Part shown: positions 46,729 through 55,153 of the stretch, in pieces
How the letters are laid out: every line of letters starts with the position of its first letter
How positions within the stretch are numbered: position 1 is the first letter of the stretch
DNA from: CBDHHC01 sp050633205
Lineage (GTDB): Bacteria > Pseudomonadota > Alphaproteobacteria > Rhizobiales > CBDHHC01
NCBI GenBank assembly: GCA_050633205.1
Contig: JBOEGA010000026.1
Span: 15,535-79,534, forward strand
DNA length: 64,000 nucleotides
Direction: 5' to 3'
Notes under the pieces: model-generated
What the model was told of the DNA's origin: nothing
Database searches by the model: none
The model's input: only the letters and a program-made list of their open reading frames with translations
Translations under genes and position numbers: made by a program

Positions 46729-47543
46729 TTCATAATTCCCTGCAATTGATCAAGAAAGTTGAAGTTATTAAAATAATTGCTTTGTAGAATATTGACGTAC
46801 ACTATAGCCAGGACAGGTAGTAACAGTATTGTTGTCAGGTTTTTCAGGGAAGAAGAAATATCCTGAGAATTGAAGCCTTTTATTATTTTACCACACATCA
46901 GGGTAATAAAATCTATTATCAGCAATATCAGGAGCAGAGGAGCTGAAATGAGAAAAGCCTGAACAATAATATAAGTGAACAGGTCCAGAATAATCACAGG
47001 GAAATTACTTTGCAGTTGTGGGAGGCTGTCTGTAATAGGCCATAATATATAGCTTTTGTAAAATTCACCTATCATATATGAAAAGCCACCAGCTGCAGCA
47101 AAGAACAATAATGCAACAACGACCTGATAACGTGCCAGTGTTGAAATCTCACCTCCAGTCGGATCAGTTGCCCCGCTGTTGCTCTCCCCTCGATAGGAAT
47201 CTACGATAGAACCACTGATCTGAACGATCCAGAAGGGGATAGATACGAGTGTACCAAATGCGAAGCCAATAAGTAATTCCTTTATCAGTAACAAGAAAAA
47301 ATTGAGATAATGGGTTTGTGACAAATGCTCAATTAATCCAGTATATTGATGTGCTATTAATGGAATGGCGATAGAAAATGCAATAGCTGTCCGGATTAGG
47401 GTAGCAGAACCTCCAACGGCCCAGGCAATACCTATAAAGCCAAAAAGAAGCCCCAAAGGCCTCATGAATGTCAGGGTCAGGACATTCATAAAGGTGACAA
47501 GATTCTTGCTTAGCAGAGCTGTGAGTTCCGGGCTGGTTTCCAT
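46725..47543 (-). CDS. sctT: T3SS export-apparatus protein SctT
   Basis: This 272-residue polytopic protein belongs to the FliR/YscT family, with seven or more hydrophobic segments from about residue 15 to 265. The family region IPFWIVQISGSIVDSYRG near 124-141 is present. I start at ATG 47543, seven bases after the sctS stop; a longer reading from TTG 47627 would overlap sctS by 76 bases. SctT joins SctR and SctS in the export gate core. Confidence 0.88.
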   Translation of the reverse strand: METSPELTALLSKNLVTFMNVLTLTFMRPLGLLFGFIGIAWAVGGSATLIRTAIAFSIAIPLIAHQYTGLIEHLSQTHYLNFFLLLIKELLIGFAFGTLVSIPFWIVQISGSIVDSYRGESNSGATDPTGGEISTLARYQVVVALLFFAAAGGFSYMIGEFYKSYILWPITDSLPQLQSNFPVIILDLFTYIIVQAFLISAPLLLILLIIDFITLMCGKIIKGFNSQDISSSLKNLTTILLLPVLAIVYVNILQSNYFNNFNFLDQLQGIMK

Positions 47544-47550
47544 GTTGATT

Positions 47551-47820
47551 TTATCTGACCCAGTTAGGAAATTCTTCAAACAGATGCTGACTTGACTGAA
47601 AGAATGGGGCTGCCAGAGCTGCGCCAAATGATATCATTATAAAAGCAATTACTGTGATCTTAACAGTTTGGGGAAGGGATTGATCCTGTATCTGTGTTAC
47701 CGCCTGTATAATGGAAATCAGTAAGCCAAGAAGTGTTGCCACCAACAGAGGAGGACCTGCAAATACTGCAACATTAAAGAGGATTGTATATAGCTGACTT
47801 ATCAGTAATTCATTTTCCAT
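47551..47820 (-). CDS. sctS: T3SS export-apparatus protein SctS
   Basis: This 89-residue FliQ/YscS-family protein has two transmembrane hairpin helices and the family core LLVATLLGLLISIIQAVTQI. ATG 47820 is chosen because GGAGGG precedes it at good spacing; an in-frame ATG at 47832 overlaps sctR. Length matches the family. It packs around SctR and SctT in the export gate. Confidence 0.92.
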   Translation of the reverse strand: MENELLISQLYTILFNVAVFAGPPLLVATLLGLLISIIQAVTQIQDQSLPQTVKITVIAFIMISFGAALAAPFFQSSQHLFEEFPNWVR

Positions 47821-47821
47821 C

Positions 47822-48463
47822 TTACCCTCCATAAGTCAGGACAAGCCCCTGAACGAGTTTAGTCCAACCGCCGATCATAATAAATAATAACAGTTTAAAG
47901 GGAACACCAATCAGACTGGGTGGAACCATCATCATACCCATTGCCATTAGTATGGCCGTTAGAATAATATCAACAGCGACGAATGGCAGGTAGAGAAGGA
48001 AACCTATTTCAAAGGCCCTTGTCAGCTCAGTTATCATAAAAGAAGGAATGAGTATGATCAGGTCATTTTTATCAGCTTTTAAAGAAGAACCCTTCCAAAC
48101 CTCTTTTGTGACTGATTGAAAATATTCCTTGTGACCTTCGTCTGTATTTTTTTTAAGAAAAGTTTTAATTGGTTCACTACCCTCAGTCAGTAATTCCACC
48201 CATGCATTCAGCGTCTTAGGGGGAGCTGTTTTTGTTATTGCGATATCATATACTTCAGTAAAAACGGGTAGTGAGATATATATTGCCAGTACCAACGCAA
48301 AGGTATGCAGGATTGTATTCCCCGGAGCCTGTTGCATTCCAAGAGCGTTACGAATTACAAAAAATACGATCGAGAGTTTTGTAAAGGCTGTCGTGGTCAG
48401 TACGGTTATTACAACAAGACCAGAAAGAAAGCCGATAATAACCAGGGATAAGTTATCAGCCAT
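47822..48463 (-). CDS. sctR: T3SS export-apparatus protein SctR
   Basis: This protein of about 213 residues belongs to the FliP/YscR family. LTTTAFTKLSIVFFVIRNALG near 22-42 is the highly conserved first conserved segment, and DIILTAILMAMGMMMVPP near 158-175 is the second. Start ATG 48463 is preferred over TTG 48481. It overlaps the sctQ stop by eight bases. Five SctR subunits form the export gate. Confidence 0.93.
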   Translation of the reverse strand: MADNLSLVIIGFLSGLVVITVLTTTAFTKLSIVFFVIRNALGMQQAPGNTILHTFALVLAIYISLPVFTEVYDIAITKTAPPKTLNAWVELLTEGSEPIKTFLKKNTDEGHKEYFQSVTKEVWKGSSLKADKNDLIILIPSFMITELTRAFEIGFLLYLPFVAVDIILTAILMAMGMMMVPPSLIGVPFKLLLFIMIGGWTKLVQGLVLTYGG

Positions 48464-48704
48464 TTGTGAAGACCTGTTCAATTTTGACTGCTATAGAGCC
48501 ATCAACTTTTACTAATGTTCCATAGCCAATTTCCTTGCCGTTAATCACGATTTGAACATCATCTGTATGGTCATCAGGAAATGTAATTACGCTACCTTCT
48601 TTTATTTCCCTTAGCTGTTCTATTGAAATTGTTTTTTTCCCAACTTCAAATGACACTGTAAGGGGGATATGGTCCAGTGAAGCATTATTGTTATTTTCAG
48701 TCAT
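48456..48704 (-). CDS. Probable internally initiated C-terminal fragment of SctQ (SctQ-C)
   Basis: An in-frame ATG at 48704 is preceded by GGAG eight bases upstream. The resulting 82-residue protein (MTENNNNASLDHIPL onward) is exactly one SpoA domain. Yersinia YscQ and several homologues make such a short product by internal initiation, and both forms are needed there. Evidence here is the ribosome-binding site and domain boundary only. Confidence 0.55.
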   Translation of the reverse strand: MTENNNNASLDHIPLTVSFEVGKKTISIEQLREIKEGSVITFPDDHTDDVQIVINGKEIGYGTLVKVDGSIAVKIEQVFTNG

Positions 48705-49544
48705 TGTGTTTTCTCCAGACAAATAGCAGGTATTATGATTGCTGCCTTCGCTTAACAAAGGTTGTTTGATTACCAGTGAACCTCCATCAGGTGTAATGTT
48801 TGCAAGCCAAAAGGGGTGGTTTCCAATAGCAATTTCACGCGTTTTTTCCTGTTGTTTACCTGGCCCCAGAATAATCATATCACCTGCGTTCAGGCCCCTT
48901 ATGGTTTCAAGGTCCATTGTGATAGATTTGCAGTTTAAACGGAGCTTGAGAGGGATTAGTGGCTCCAAATTATTATTAGTCTGGCTCTCTGATAATGTGA
49001 GGCTATCCAGAACAGTTTTCCAGGTTGCATAATCTAATTCAGGAACTGTGATTTGAAATGGCGCTATGTTACCTGACTTTGGAATTTCTATTTCACCTGA
49101 TAGCTGTATTATGTTTTCAGCGGGTATTTGCAGCTTGCCATATTCAAGAGAAAATGAATTGTCGTACTTTTCTTCAAGTTCAGAAAAGAATGGAGAGAAA
49201 ATCAGTTCAAGCAGAAGTGAGATATCGAGATCATTAGAGCTATCAAAGTCGATTTCTTCATCAAAAGAGTTCAGTATTTCGCGAACAAAGCTTTCACTAA
49301 TGGATATCCATAGTTTTGCTTTTCCCAGCGAAAGACAGAGGCAATTTTTTTCATCTTCTGGGTTGAAATTCTGCCTATGGTAGTTTGCAGAAATTCTGAT
49401 TTTCAGATTGTGTGCAGAAAACTGTAACGTTTTTTTACTTGCATACCAGTATCTGCTTATTTTTGCCTGGAGAGCAGATATATCAGCAATGTCATAAAGC
49501 AAACAGGTTTCTTCAGTAGTGTGTGTATTATTTTTATTGAGCAT
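48456..49544 (-). CDS. sctQ: T3SS cytoplasmic ring (sorting platform) protein SctQ
   Basis: This 362-residue protein has a diverged N-terminal domain and a clear C-terminal SpoA (FliN-like) domain (about 292-360, VSFEVGKKTISIEQLREI then GYGTLVKVDGSIAVKI). A second SpoA-like region lies near 200-265. It recruits substrates and the ATPase complex through SctK and SctL. It begins seven bases after sctO. An internal start within the gene could yield a separate C-terminal product (see 48456-48704). Confidence 0.85.
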   Translation of the reverse strand: MLNKNNTHTTEETCLLYDIADISALQAKISRYWYASKKTLQFSAHNLKIRISANYHRQNFNPEDEKNCLCLSLGKAKLWISISESFVREILNSFDEEIDFDSSNDLDISLLLELIFSPFFSELEEKYDNSFSLEYGKLQIPAENIIQLSGEIEIPKSGNIAPFQITVPELDYATWKTVLDSLTLSESQTNNNLEPLIPLKLRLNCKSITMDLETIRGLNAGDMIILGPGKQQEKTREIAIGNHPFWLANITPDGGSLVIKQPLLSEGSNHNTCYLSGENTMTENNNNASLDHIPLTVSFEVGKKTISIEQLREIKEGSVITFPDDHTDDVQIVINGKEIGYGTLVKVDGSIAVKIEQVFTNG

Positions 49545-49551
49545 AATTATA

Positions 49552-50031
49552 CTATTTTTTATTATTCAGTCGACTGTCGACGCTGTCAGCTTCCTGATTA
49601 CTAGCTTCAACCACAGCAAGAGCCTGGCTCAGACGTTGGTATAGAATTTCAATTTTCTGTTGCTTTTTTTCGGCTTCGCGAAATGCCTGTTTATCTTTAT
49701 GCAAGATGGACGAGGTTCGTTGAATATCTGTTTCAATGTTTTCTATTGATTGCCGTGCATCATCAATATCCTGATAAGCCTGAGATACTTTCGCTCTTAA
49801 GCCGCTTAGGCGTGATGAATAATTTTGTGTGTTTTTATCCTCTTTTCCCTTAAAATGGTTGTCGATGATATTTCGCGCTTCATTTTTTTTAGCGGAATGA
49901 TTACAGGTTGCCTCTTCTTTGTGCTGTTCTTTTTGTTTTAGCAGGTTTTGTGTTTTCTTCATTTTTGCAAATGCAATATTCTTTCTTAGAGTTGCCAACT
50001 TTTCCAGCTGGCCTATCTGCTCATGTTTCAT
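49552..50031 (-). CDS. sctO: T3SS stalk protein SctO
   Basis: This 159-residue, highly charged, coiled-coil protein belongs to the FliJ/YscO group, a family conserved in shape more than in sequence. Lys/Glu-rich heptads span nearly the full length (residues 10-150). Its position between sctN and sctQ matches the rhizobial y4yJ place, and it overlaps sctN by four bases. It should fit in the ATPase hexamer and link it to SctV. Confidence 0.82.
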   Translation of the reverse strand: MKHEQIGQLEKLATLRKNIAFAKMKKTQNLLKQKEQHKEEATCNHSAKKNEARNIIDNHFKGKEDKNTQNYSSRLSGLRAKVSQAYQDIDDARQSIENIETDIQRTSSILHKDKQAFREAEKKQQKIEILYQRLSQALAVVEASNQEADSVDSRLNNKK

Positions 50032-51377
50032 GTCAACAGTTTTTCCATTTTTGAAATTGTTTCTTCATAAGCCGGATGTTCATCAGTTTGCTGTCTTAGA
50101 AAGGTATTGATTTCGGGGTATTTATCGATTGCGGTATCGGCTTCAGTATCAGAACCTCTTTGGTATTCACCCACCTGTACCAGCAACTCTATTTCTTTGT
50201 ATTTGCTGAGTAACTCACGAATTCTGTTTGCATTGTTTTTTTGTTCTTTTGTTACCACTTCATCCATAATACGGCTCTTGCTTGCCAGTACATCAATAGC
50301 AGGGTAATGGCCGGACTGCGCGGTTTTATAGCTTAGGATTATATGACCATCCGTCAGGCTTCTGAGTTCCTCGGCGACGGGGTCACCTAGGGTATCTGCA
50401 TCGAGCAGGACTGTATATATAGCGGTAATACTTCCCTTTTCTGTGAGCCCTGAGCGCTCAATCAACAAAGGCATTTCAGAAAGAACAGATGCTGGAAAAC
50501 CTTTCCGAGCAGGGGCTTCTCCTGCGGCAAGACCTACTTCGCGAAGGGCCCTTGCATATCTGGTTACGCTGTCCATCAGTAGAAGTACTGACTTTCCCTG
50601 ATCTCTGAAATATTCGGCGATTGTTGTTGCTGTATAGGCACCAATTACACGTTCCATGGAAGGGCGGTCAGAGGTAGAGACTACAGTTACACAGTTTTTG
50701 CGCAATTCTGGAGGGAGCTGGCGGTCCAGAAATTCCCGGACTTCCCTGCCTCGTTCACCGATCAGTGCCAATACACAGACATCTGCTTTTGCGTGTTGTG
50801 CAATCATGCTGAGAAGTACAGATTTACCTGCGCCGGGTTCTCCAAAAATTCCAATGCGCTGACCTTCACCCATTGTAATCAGACTATCTATAGCCCGGAT
50901 GCCAGTTGAAAATACCGTGTCGATCAGAGGGCGTTCAACCGGGTTAGGGGATTCCGCTCTGGCAGAACGGTGCTCATATTCATTTGGGTTTAATGGTTCT
51001 CCATACAACGCCTGTCCATAAGCATTGAGGATTTTACCCTTGAGGTTTTCTCCAACAGGTATCTGTAGTGGTTGTCCTGTGGCTATTACACGGGTTTTAG
51101 CAGAAAAACCCTGAGCAGGTCCATATGGGCTGAGTAGTGCGTCTTTCTCATGTACGGCAACAATTTCTGCGGGGATTATGTGTCCGCTATCAGGGTCGAC
51201 AAGGTTACATATGTCACCAATTCTCGCATTCTCCAGTGTGATTCTAACAACAGGGCCGCGACTTTCCTTCAGTATCCCAAAATGTTGTTTTGCACGGATC
51301 AGAGGTATCTGCGGGATAAGGTTCTCCAGGCGTAACTGGAGTGTGGGTTCTACCTGAAGATTAGGAACTGTGGTCAT
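50028..51377 (-). CDS. sctN: T3SS ATPase SctN
   Basis: This 449-residue hexameric ATPase belongs to the F1-beta/FliI family. Walker A GEPGAGKSVLLS lies near 178, the signature GERGREVREFL near 208, and Walker B LLLMDSVTRYARALREVGLAAGE near 265. It unfolds substrates and removes chaperones at the export gate. It overlaps sctL by one base and sctO by four. Length and motifs are normal, so the ATPase is likely active. Confidence 0.96.
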   Translation of the reverse strand: MTTVPNLQVEPTLQLRLENLIPQIPLIRAKQHFGILKESRGPVVRITLENARIGDICNLVDPDSGHIIPAEIVAVHEKDALLSPYGPAQGFSAKTRVIATGQPLQIPVGENLKGKILNAYGQALYGEPLNPNEYEHRSARAESPNPVERPLIDTVFSTGIRAIDSLITMGEGQRIGIFGEPGAGKSVLLSMIAQHAKADVCVLALIGERGREVREFLDRQLPPELRKNCVTVVSTSDRPSMERVIGAYTATTIAEYFRDQGKSVLLLMDSVTRYARALREVGLAAGEAPARKGFPASVLSEMPLLIERSGLTEKGSITAIYTVLLDADTLGDPVAEELRSLTDGHIILSYKTAQSGHYPAIDVLASKSRIMDEVVTKEQKNNANRIRELLSKYKEIELLVQVGEYQRGSDTEADTAIDKYPEINTFLRQQTDEHPAYEETISKMEKLLT

Positions 51378-52042
51378 TAGGGATTACCCTTGTTTCGCAT
51401 TATTTTTAATGATTGGGTAATCTGGTCTATCTGGGTTGGAATGCTGATATTCAAAAGACCACCTGAGCTTACGAGATAGTACTCTCCAGCTTTCAGTTCT
51501 GTATCAATTTCTATTTTTTGTATTGGTCCGGGGTGATCAGGCACCAATGCCGGTAGTTGTGAAATGGCTTTTCTAGCATGACTAAATTCTTCTGCACTAA
51601 CCAGAAGGGTCAGGCCTAGCTGTTCTTTCAGATGTAGCAGACCCTGTTTGATAACCTGTTCTATTCGCTCAATATCATTGGTCTCTCCGATTATGATTTC
51701 CAGAGATTTTTTAACCAGGGTGATCAGATGAAGATCAAGCTGGTTCAGTTGTTTTTGCAAATTTTCAGTGGTACGTATAACTTCTTCTGCCAGCTCAGTA
51801 TTAATTCGTTTACGTTCTTCTTTTTCAATATTTTGACACAGTTGCCGGGTTTCTTCTTTCGCTTTTTCTTCAATTTCTTCGGCAGAGTTTCTGGCAGATG
51901 TGAGTATTTGCTGAGCCTTCTGTATCGCATTTTTTTCGATGCTGTCAGCTCTCAGTTTAGCTTTTTCAATTATATCAACAGATTGCATGAATGCAGGAAC
52001 ATCAACTGCTTTTATAACTATTGCTTTATCAATGGTACTCAT
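51377..52042 (-). CDS. sctL: T3SS ATPase regulator / stator SctL
   Basis: This 221-residue protein has a long N-terminal coiled coil (about 20-95, Ala/Glu/Lys-rich) and a C-terminal globular domain of the FliH/YscL type. SctL dimers act as stator arms linking SctN to SctQ. It starts one base after the sctK stop and ends overlapping sctN. The position in order J-K-L-N is the rhizobial nolV slot. Confidence 0.86.
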   Translation of the reverse strand: MSTIDKAIVIKAVDVPAFMQSVDIIEKAKLRADSIEKNAIQKAQQILTSARNSAEEIEEKAKEETRQLCQNIEKEERKRINTELAEEVIRTTENLQKQLNQLDLHLITLVKKSLEIIIGETNDIERIEQVIKQGLLHLKEQLGLTLLVSAEEFSHARKAISQLPALVPDHPGPIQKIEIDTELKAGEYYLVSSGGLLNISIPTQIDQITQSLKIMRNKGNP

Positions 52043-52043
52043 A

Positions 52044-52679
52044 TCAACCCTGTTGTGACAGTATATATTCTACAATTTTGCAGCGATCTTCATTGAGGTC
52101 TCCTGATACTTCCAGATTTTCACCGGGAGGAGGGAGAAGGACTATGAGTTGACAAGCAATATCTTCAGGAAATTTTCTTAGCCAGTTGTAAAAACATAGC
52201 AGACCATCTGCTTCGATAAGATGGGGGAGTGCTTCAATGGATGGATATTCTTTGCTGTCTGGTATAATTCCGTATAGAGAGAGTGCATTTCGTATTGTGC
52301 ACTCGCCCATTACCTCAATCAGGTGATGGGCATAATCACTGTTCATATAATATCTGACTGATGAGGCGTGCCAAGCCAGCCCTGCTGTATATGTGAGGTT
52401 ATTATCTGCAGCATTCGCAAATATGCTGGCATAATGAATGTGCTCTGAGCTCACTAGATTTTTGCAGGATAGTTTTGCAACGATCTTTGCTGCTTCATTT
52501 ACAATTTGATTTTGTATTTTATGCGAGAGGCGTGGGGTATCATTTATCATATCCCTGAGATGTTCTGATCTTATGGATACGCCCCAACTGTTTTTCCATC
52601 CAGGATGGAAGCTGGAGAAATCAACCTGAGGCCATTCTGTGTAAGTCTTCAGGCTTTCATTGTCGGGAGTGGCTGTCAT
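52044..52679 (-). CDS. sctK: T3SS sorting-platform protein SctK
   Basis: This protein of about 211 residues is helical and fits the YscK/NolU family by position and by its spread of aromatic residues (PSIEALPHLIEADGLLCFYNWL near 150-171). The ATG at 52679, with GGGAG upstream, overlaps the sctJ stop (TAATG). A longer start at 52700 is less likely. SctK connects SctQ pods to SctD at the inner membrane. Sequence similarity in this family is weak, so synteny carries much of the call. Confidence 0.78.
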   Translation of the reverse strand: MTATPDNESLKTYTEWPQVDFSSFHPGWKNSWGVSIRSEHLRDMINDTPRLSHKIQNQIVNEAAKIVAKLSCKNLVSSEHIHYASIFANAADNNLTYTAGLAWHASSVRYYMNSDYAHHLIEVMGECTIRNALSLYGIIPDSKEYPSIEALPHLIEADGLLCFYNWLRKFPEDIACQLIVLLPPPGENLEVSGDLNEDRCKIVEYILSQQG

Positions 52680-53473
52680 TATTGTTTCTCCCTGTACCAT
52701 AGGTAGAATGTTCTACCAGATATAATCAAGCCTACACCAAGTAGTATGAATGCAATCAGGTTCCAGCTAAAAAAGCTACTAGTGAGAAAAGATGCTGCAC
52801 GTGTATTTGGAGACTGATTTGTCTTTGCTGAAGTTTTTTGTGCATAGGTTGGCAGGTCTATCGGGCTTGTTGGCGAATTGCCCTTTTTATAGATTTCATC
52901 AGCACTGCTCATCACTACTGTTACATTTTCATAAGTGACGCCATTTACACTGTGGGCAACTATCTGCTTTATTTTGGGCTTCATTTCATGCAGAGACTTT
53001 GAGCGTCTATGTACGATGATAACTGCAGCTCTTGCTTTTTCGGTTGTTTTTCCAAAACGGCTTTTTTCCGGCAAAGTAATGTGTACGCGTGCGGAGATGA
53101 CACCGTCTATTTCGGAGATGCTTCTTGATAGCTCCTGGTTTAGGGCATGGACAAATCTTGCCCTTTGTTCAAAAGGTGTTTTTACAATACCTTCGTTTGA
53201 GAAAACATCAGCCATAGACTGGAACTTCTGTCGGGGGTAACCCTTTGCGGACAAGATTTTAACTGCTTTGGTAAAAGCCTCTTTTTCAATTTTCAGAGTG
53301 AATTTATTCTGCTCATCTTTCTGGCGTTCTGCCTGAATACCATTTTCATCAAGGATAGCGACCATCATATTCACTTCTTTTTCAGACAGCTCTGAATAAA
53401 GGTTCTCCTTGCATCCAAACAGAAGTAAAACAATCATAATTGTGGGTAGCAGATAAAGGGGATTCTTACTCAT
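52679..53473 (-). CDS. sctJ: T3SS inner-membrane ring lipoprotein SctJ
   Basis: This 264-residue lipoprotein has a signal peptide with lipobox LLFGC (Cys near residue 21), two ring-building domains (about 23-90 and 105-190; RARFVHALNQELSRSISEIDGV is typical of YscJ/PrgK) and a C-terminal transmembrane helix near 235-255. It forms the inner ring with SctD. It overlaps sctI by four bases. Confidence 0.94.
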   Translation of the reverse strand: MSKNPLYLLPTIMIVLLLFGCKENLYSELSEKEVNMMVAILDENGIQAERQKDEQNKFTLKIEKEAFTKAVKILSAKGYPRQKFQSMADVFSNEGIVKTPFEQRARFVHALNQELSRSISEIDGVISARVHITLPEKSRFGKTTEKARAAVIIVHRRSKSLHEMKPKIKQIVAHSVNGVTYENVTVVMSSADEIYKKGNSPTSPIDLPTYAQKTSAKTNQSPNTRAASFLTSSFFSWNLIAFILLGVGLIISGRTFYLWYREKQ

Positions 53474-53883
53474 TGTCCTCGAACCAGTTGGTTAATTGCA
53501 GCGCCGAAACGGGTAGAAGTTTTGAACACAAGCTGGTTCATGCTAATATGTTCCATCTCTTTTTTTATTTGATTAGCATGTTGTATAATCTGCTCATGTG
53601 GAGGCTTCTTTTTGTCTTCTGATGGATCATTCTGAGCTTCTGTTGTATCTTTAGGGCGGAACTGTTCTTTCATCTTATGGAGCTGAGTACTGGTTTCGTT
53701 GTTTCGATCCAGGTTGTAATAGGCGGCACTCTCAAGCAGCTTCTGATCCTGTTTAAAGAATGTCTGAAGAAAGTCTCTATGGAAACTTTCTCCAATGTTC
53801 TGTTTGCTGCTGTGTTCAGAGACATGATCCAGATATGTACTAGAGGGAATAGATAAATTAGATTCGGTTACTGGTTCGCTCAT
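53470..53883 (-). CDS. sctI: T3SS inner rod protein SctI (NolB/YscI-like)
   Basis: This 137-residue protein has a polar N-terminal region and a C-terminal helix ending LVFKTSTRFGAAINQLVRGQ. That tail resembles the end of inner-rod proteins, where a short hydrophobic helix ends in Gln. It directly precedes sctJ with a four-base overlap, which is the nolB position in rhizobial systems. Confidence comes mainly from the tail and synteny. Confidence 0.72.
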   Translation of the reverse strand: MSEPVTESNLSIPSSTYLDHVSEHSSKQNIGESFHRDFLQTFFKQDQKLLESAAYYNLDRNNETSTQLHKMKEQFRPKDTTEAQNDPSEDKKKPPHEQIIQHANQIKKEMEHISMNQLVFKTSTRFGAAINQLVRGQ

Positions 53884-53949
53884 CTGACTTTGGCCCTATG
53901 TAATTAATATTATTTCTGTACGTTTATCATCTGGTATTAAAGAGAAAAG

Positions 53950-54144
53950 CTATTCACTTATTTCTTCAAGTTGTTCTTTCATCATTGCCTTGGAAGTATT
54001 CAAAGTATCATCGTTATAGAAGTGTTTGACATAATTAAATACACCTTCAAATATTATTTTTTCCATGCTTGAATTTTGATTGTTATTATTTGCAACATTA
54101 GCTATGGGTTGATTTGGTTGTGACCTGTTATCTACATTATCCAA
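53950..54144 (-). CDS. Unrecognised 64-residue T3SS-operon protein
   Basis: This short protein has an Asn/Gln-rich N-terminus (residues 1-26, QPIANVANNNNQNSS) and a helical C-terminal half (KIIFEGVFNYVKHFYNDDTL). It lies between the needle candidate and sctI in the long operon. Size and composition would suit a needle chaperone or a secreted subunit. I do not recognise a family. Confidence 0.55.
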   Translation of the reverse strand: MDNVDNRSQPNQPIANVANNNNQNSSMEKIIFEGVFNYVKHFYNDDTLNTSKAMMKEQLEEISE

Positions 54145-54175
54145 TTGGTTTTCCCTTACTTAGAATTTATTGATA

Positions 54176-54382
54176 TTAATCGATTCCATCCAGCGCATCA
54201 GTCAGGCTAAAGGCTGCATCATCCATGTTATCCATGATAGTCACCCATGTGGACATAATATAAAAAGGAGACCACAAGGCTATTTGGGTCATTACCTGAT
54301 TAAACTCGTCACTGCTTCCTTCGTCCTCTTCTTCTAAACTCTTAAAGTCAGGAATAGGAGGTGGCTCTGAGGTTGTTTCCAT
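54176..54382 (-). CDS. Candidate T3SS needle protein (SctF-like), first gene of the long operon
   Basis: This 68-residue acidic protein has a Pro/Glu-rich N-terminus and a helical region FNQVMTQIALWSPFYIMSTW. The pattern W-S-x-x-Y-x-x-x-S resembles the conserved centre of YscF-type needles (KWSVIYNINST). It is promoter-proximal, as expected for a subunit needed in many copies. ATG 54382 is chosen over TTG 54397. The similarity is short and could be chance, so the call is tentative. Confidence 0.45.
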   Translation of the reverse strand: METTSEPPPIPDFKSLEEEDEGSSDEFNQVMTQIALWSPFYIMSTWVTIMDNMDDAAFSLTDALDGID

Positions 54383-54488
54383 GATCTTCAAATCCAATTA
54401 TATTTTCTGACAACAAAACCATTATAGTTAAAAAGGGGGCTTTTTAATCAGGGATGAATGCGTATCTGTAGGAACCTAAAACAAAAAA

Positions 54489-54503
54489 AAGTAGGTACTA
54501 CTT
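54489..54503. promoter_or_regulatory. TACGTA-related near-palindrome 4 (needle-operon promoter)
   Basis: AAGTAGGTACTACTT has six-base inverted arms AAGTAG and CTACTT around GTA. It resembles ACTACGTAGT and lies about 107 bases upstream of the long leftward T3SS operon. Confidence 0.45.
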
Positions 54504-54551
54504 GGATGGCGTAAGGTGTTGGTTTTTAGAGATGTCCAGGGTTGAGTTTAA

Positions 54552-54560
54552 GTACGTAAC
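54552..54560. promoter_or_regulatory. TACGTA-type site 5 (upstream of the small secreted-protein genes and sctV)
   Basis: GTACGTAAC, followed by a CACTACTG half-site, lies about 100 bases upstream of the gene at 54659. Together with site 4 it occupies the divergent promoter. Confidence 0.45.
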
Positions 54561-54658
54561 CACTACTGATGCAAATAGGTAGGCAGATAAGATAATGTTA
54601 AATCATCAACTATTTTATGTTGATGGTGAACACTAAACAGATAAAGGTTTTTTTTATT

Positions 54659-54832
54659 ATGTCAACTACGATTAGTGCAGATGCTACTGCAAGTAAAATG
54701 ATTGAGACTGCAAAAGAAATGAGTGCATCGATGCAGAAGCTTAGTTTGGCTTCATTGGAAGTAAAAAAATATACTATGAATGCTTCTGCTCAAAAGAGTT
54801 CGATACAAGGGTTGCCTAGTCAATAACGTATG
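54659..54832 (+). CDS. Small Ala/Ser/Thr/Lys/Met-rich helical protein, candidate secreted filament or needle subunit
   Basis: This product of about 56 residues starts MSTTISADATASKMIETAKE. It is almost wholly predicted helix, contains no cysteine, tryptophan or proline in its core, and ends GLPSQ. I place the start at 54659; an in-frame ATG at 54617 has no ribosome-binding site. It is first in the operon with sctV and is followed by a hairpin, a layout seen where one subunit is needed in excess. Rhizobial NopA-type pilins are similarly short, but no sequence match can be claimed. Confidence 0.55.
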
Positions 54833-54836
54833 GTAG

Positions 54837-54859
54837 GGGAGGTGAATATTTCTCCTCCC
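54837..54859 (+). other. Hairpin between the small filament-candidate gene and the next gene
   Basis: GGGAGG (54837-54842) pairs with CCTCCC (54854-54859), extendable by a G-U and an A-T pair, with an 11-base loop. It lies just after the stop of the first small gene and may act as a partial terminator that favours its expression over sctV. Confidence 0.5.
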
Positions 54860-54900
54860 TTATTAGTTCCGCAATGTAATCTTAATATTGGAGAATTTAA

Positions 54901-55095
54901 ATGATTTGTTTTATCGGTGCTGCTCTCGGAGCGATTGCCAAAGTTGTAAGCGGAGTGGCGGGAGCTGCTGGCGGTGGCGGATTGCTTAAAGGCCTTCTTG
55001 GAGGAGGGTTGTTAGGTGGACAGGATATGAAAGATTCTATTAAGCAAGCGAAGAGCCAGACTAAAGAAACAACTAATAATCTGCCAAAAAGCTGA
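54901..55095 (+). CDS. Small Gly-rich hydrophobic protein of unknown function in the sctV operon
   Basis: This 64-residue protein has a hydrophobic, glycine-rich first half (ICFIGAALGAIAKVV, then GGGGLLKGLLGGGLLGG) and a charged, polar tail (KQAKSQTKETTNN). TTGGAGAA lies seven bases before the ATG. The composition suits a membrane-inserting peptide, a lipoprotein-like precursor or a secreted translocator-type peptide. I do not recognise a family. It lies 58 bases upstream of sctV. Confidence 0.6.
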   Translation: MICFIGAALGAIAKVVSGVAGAAGGGGLLKGLLGGGLLGGQDMKDSIKQAKSQTKETTNNLPKS

Positions 55096-55153
55096 TAACA
55101 ATTACCAGCGTTCATCCAAGCTCTTATCTCAATTCATACTCAGGGTAATTTAA

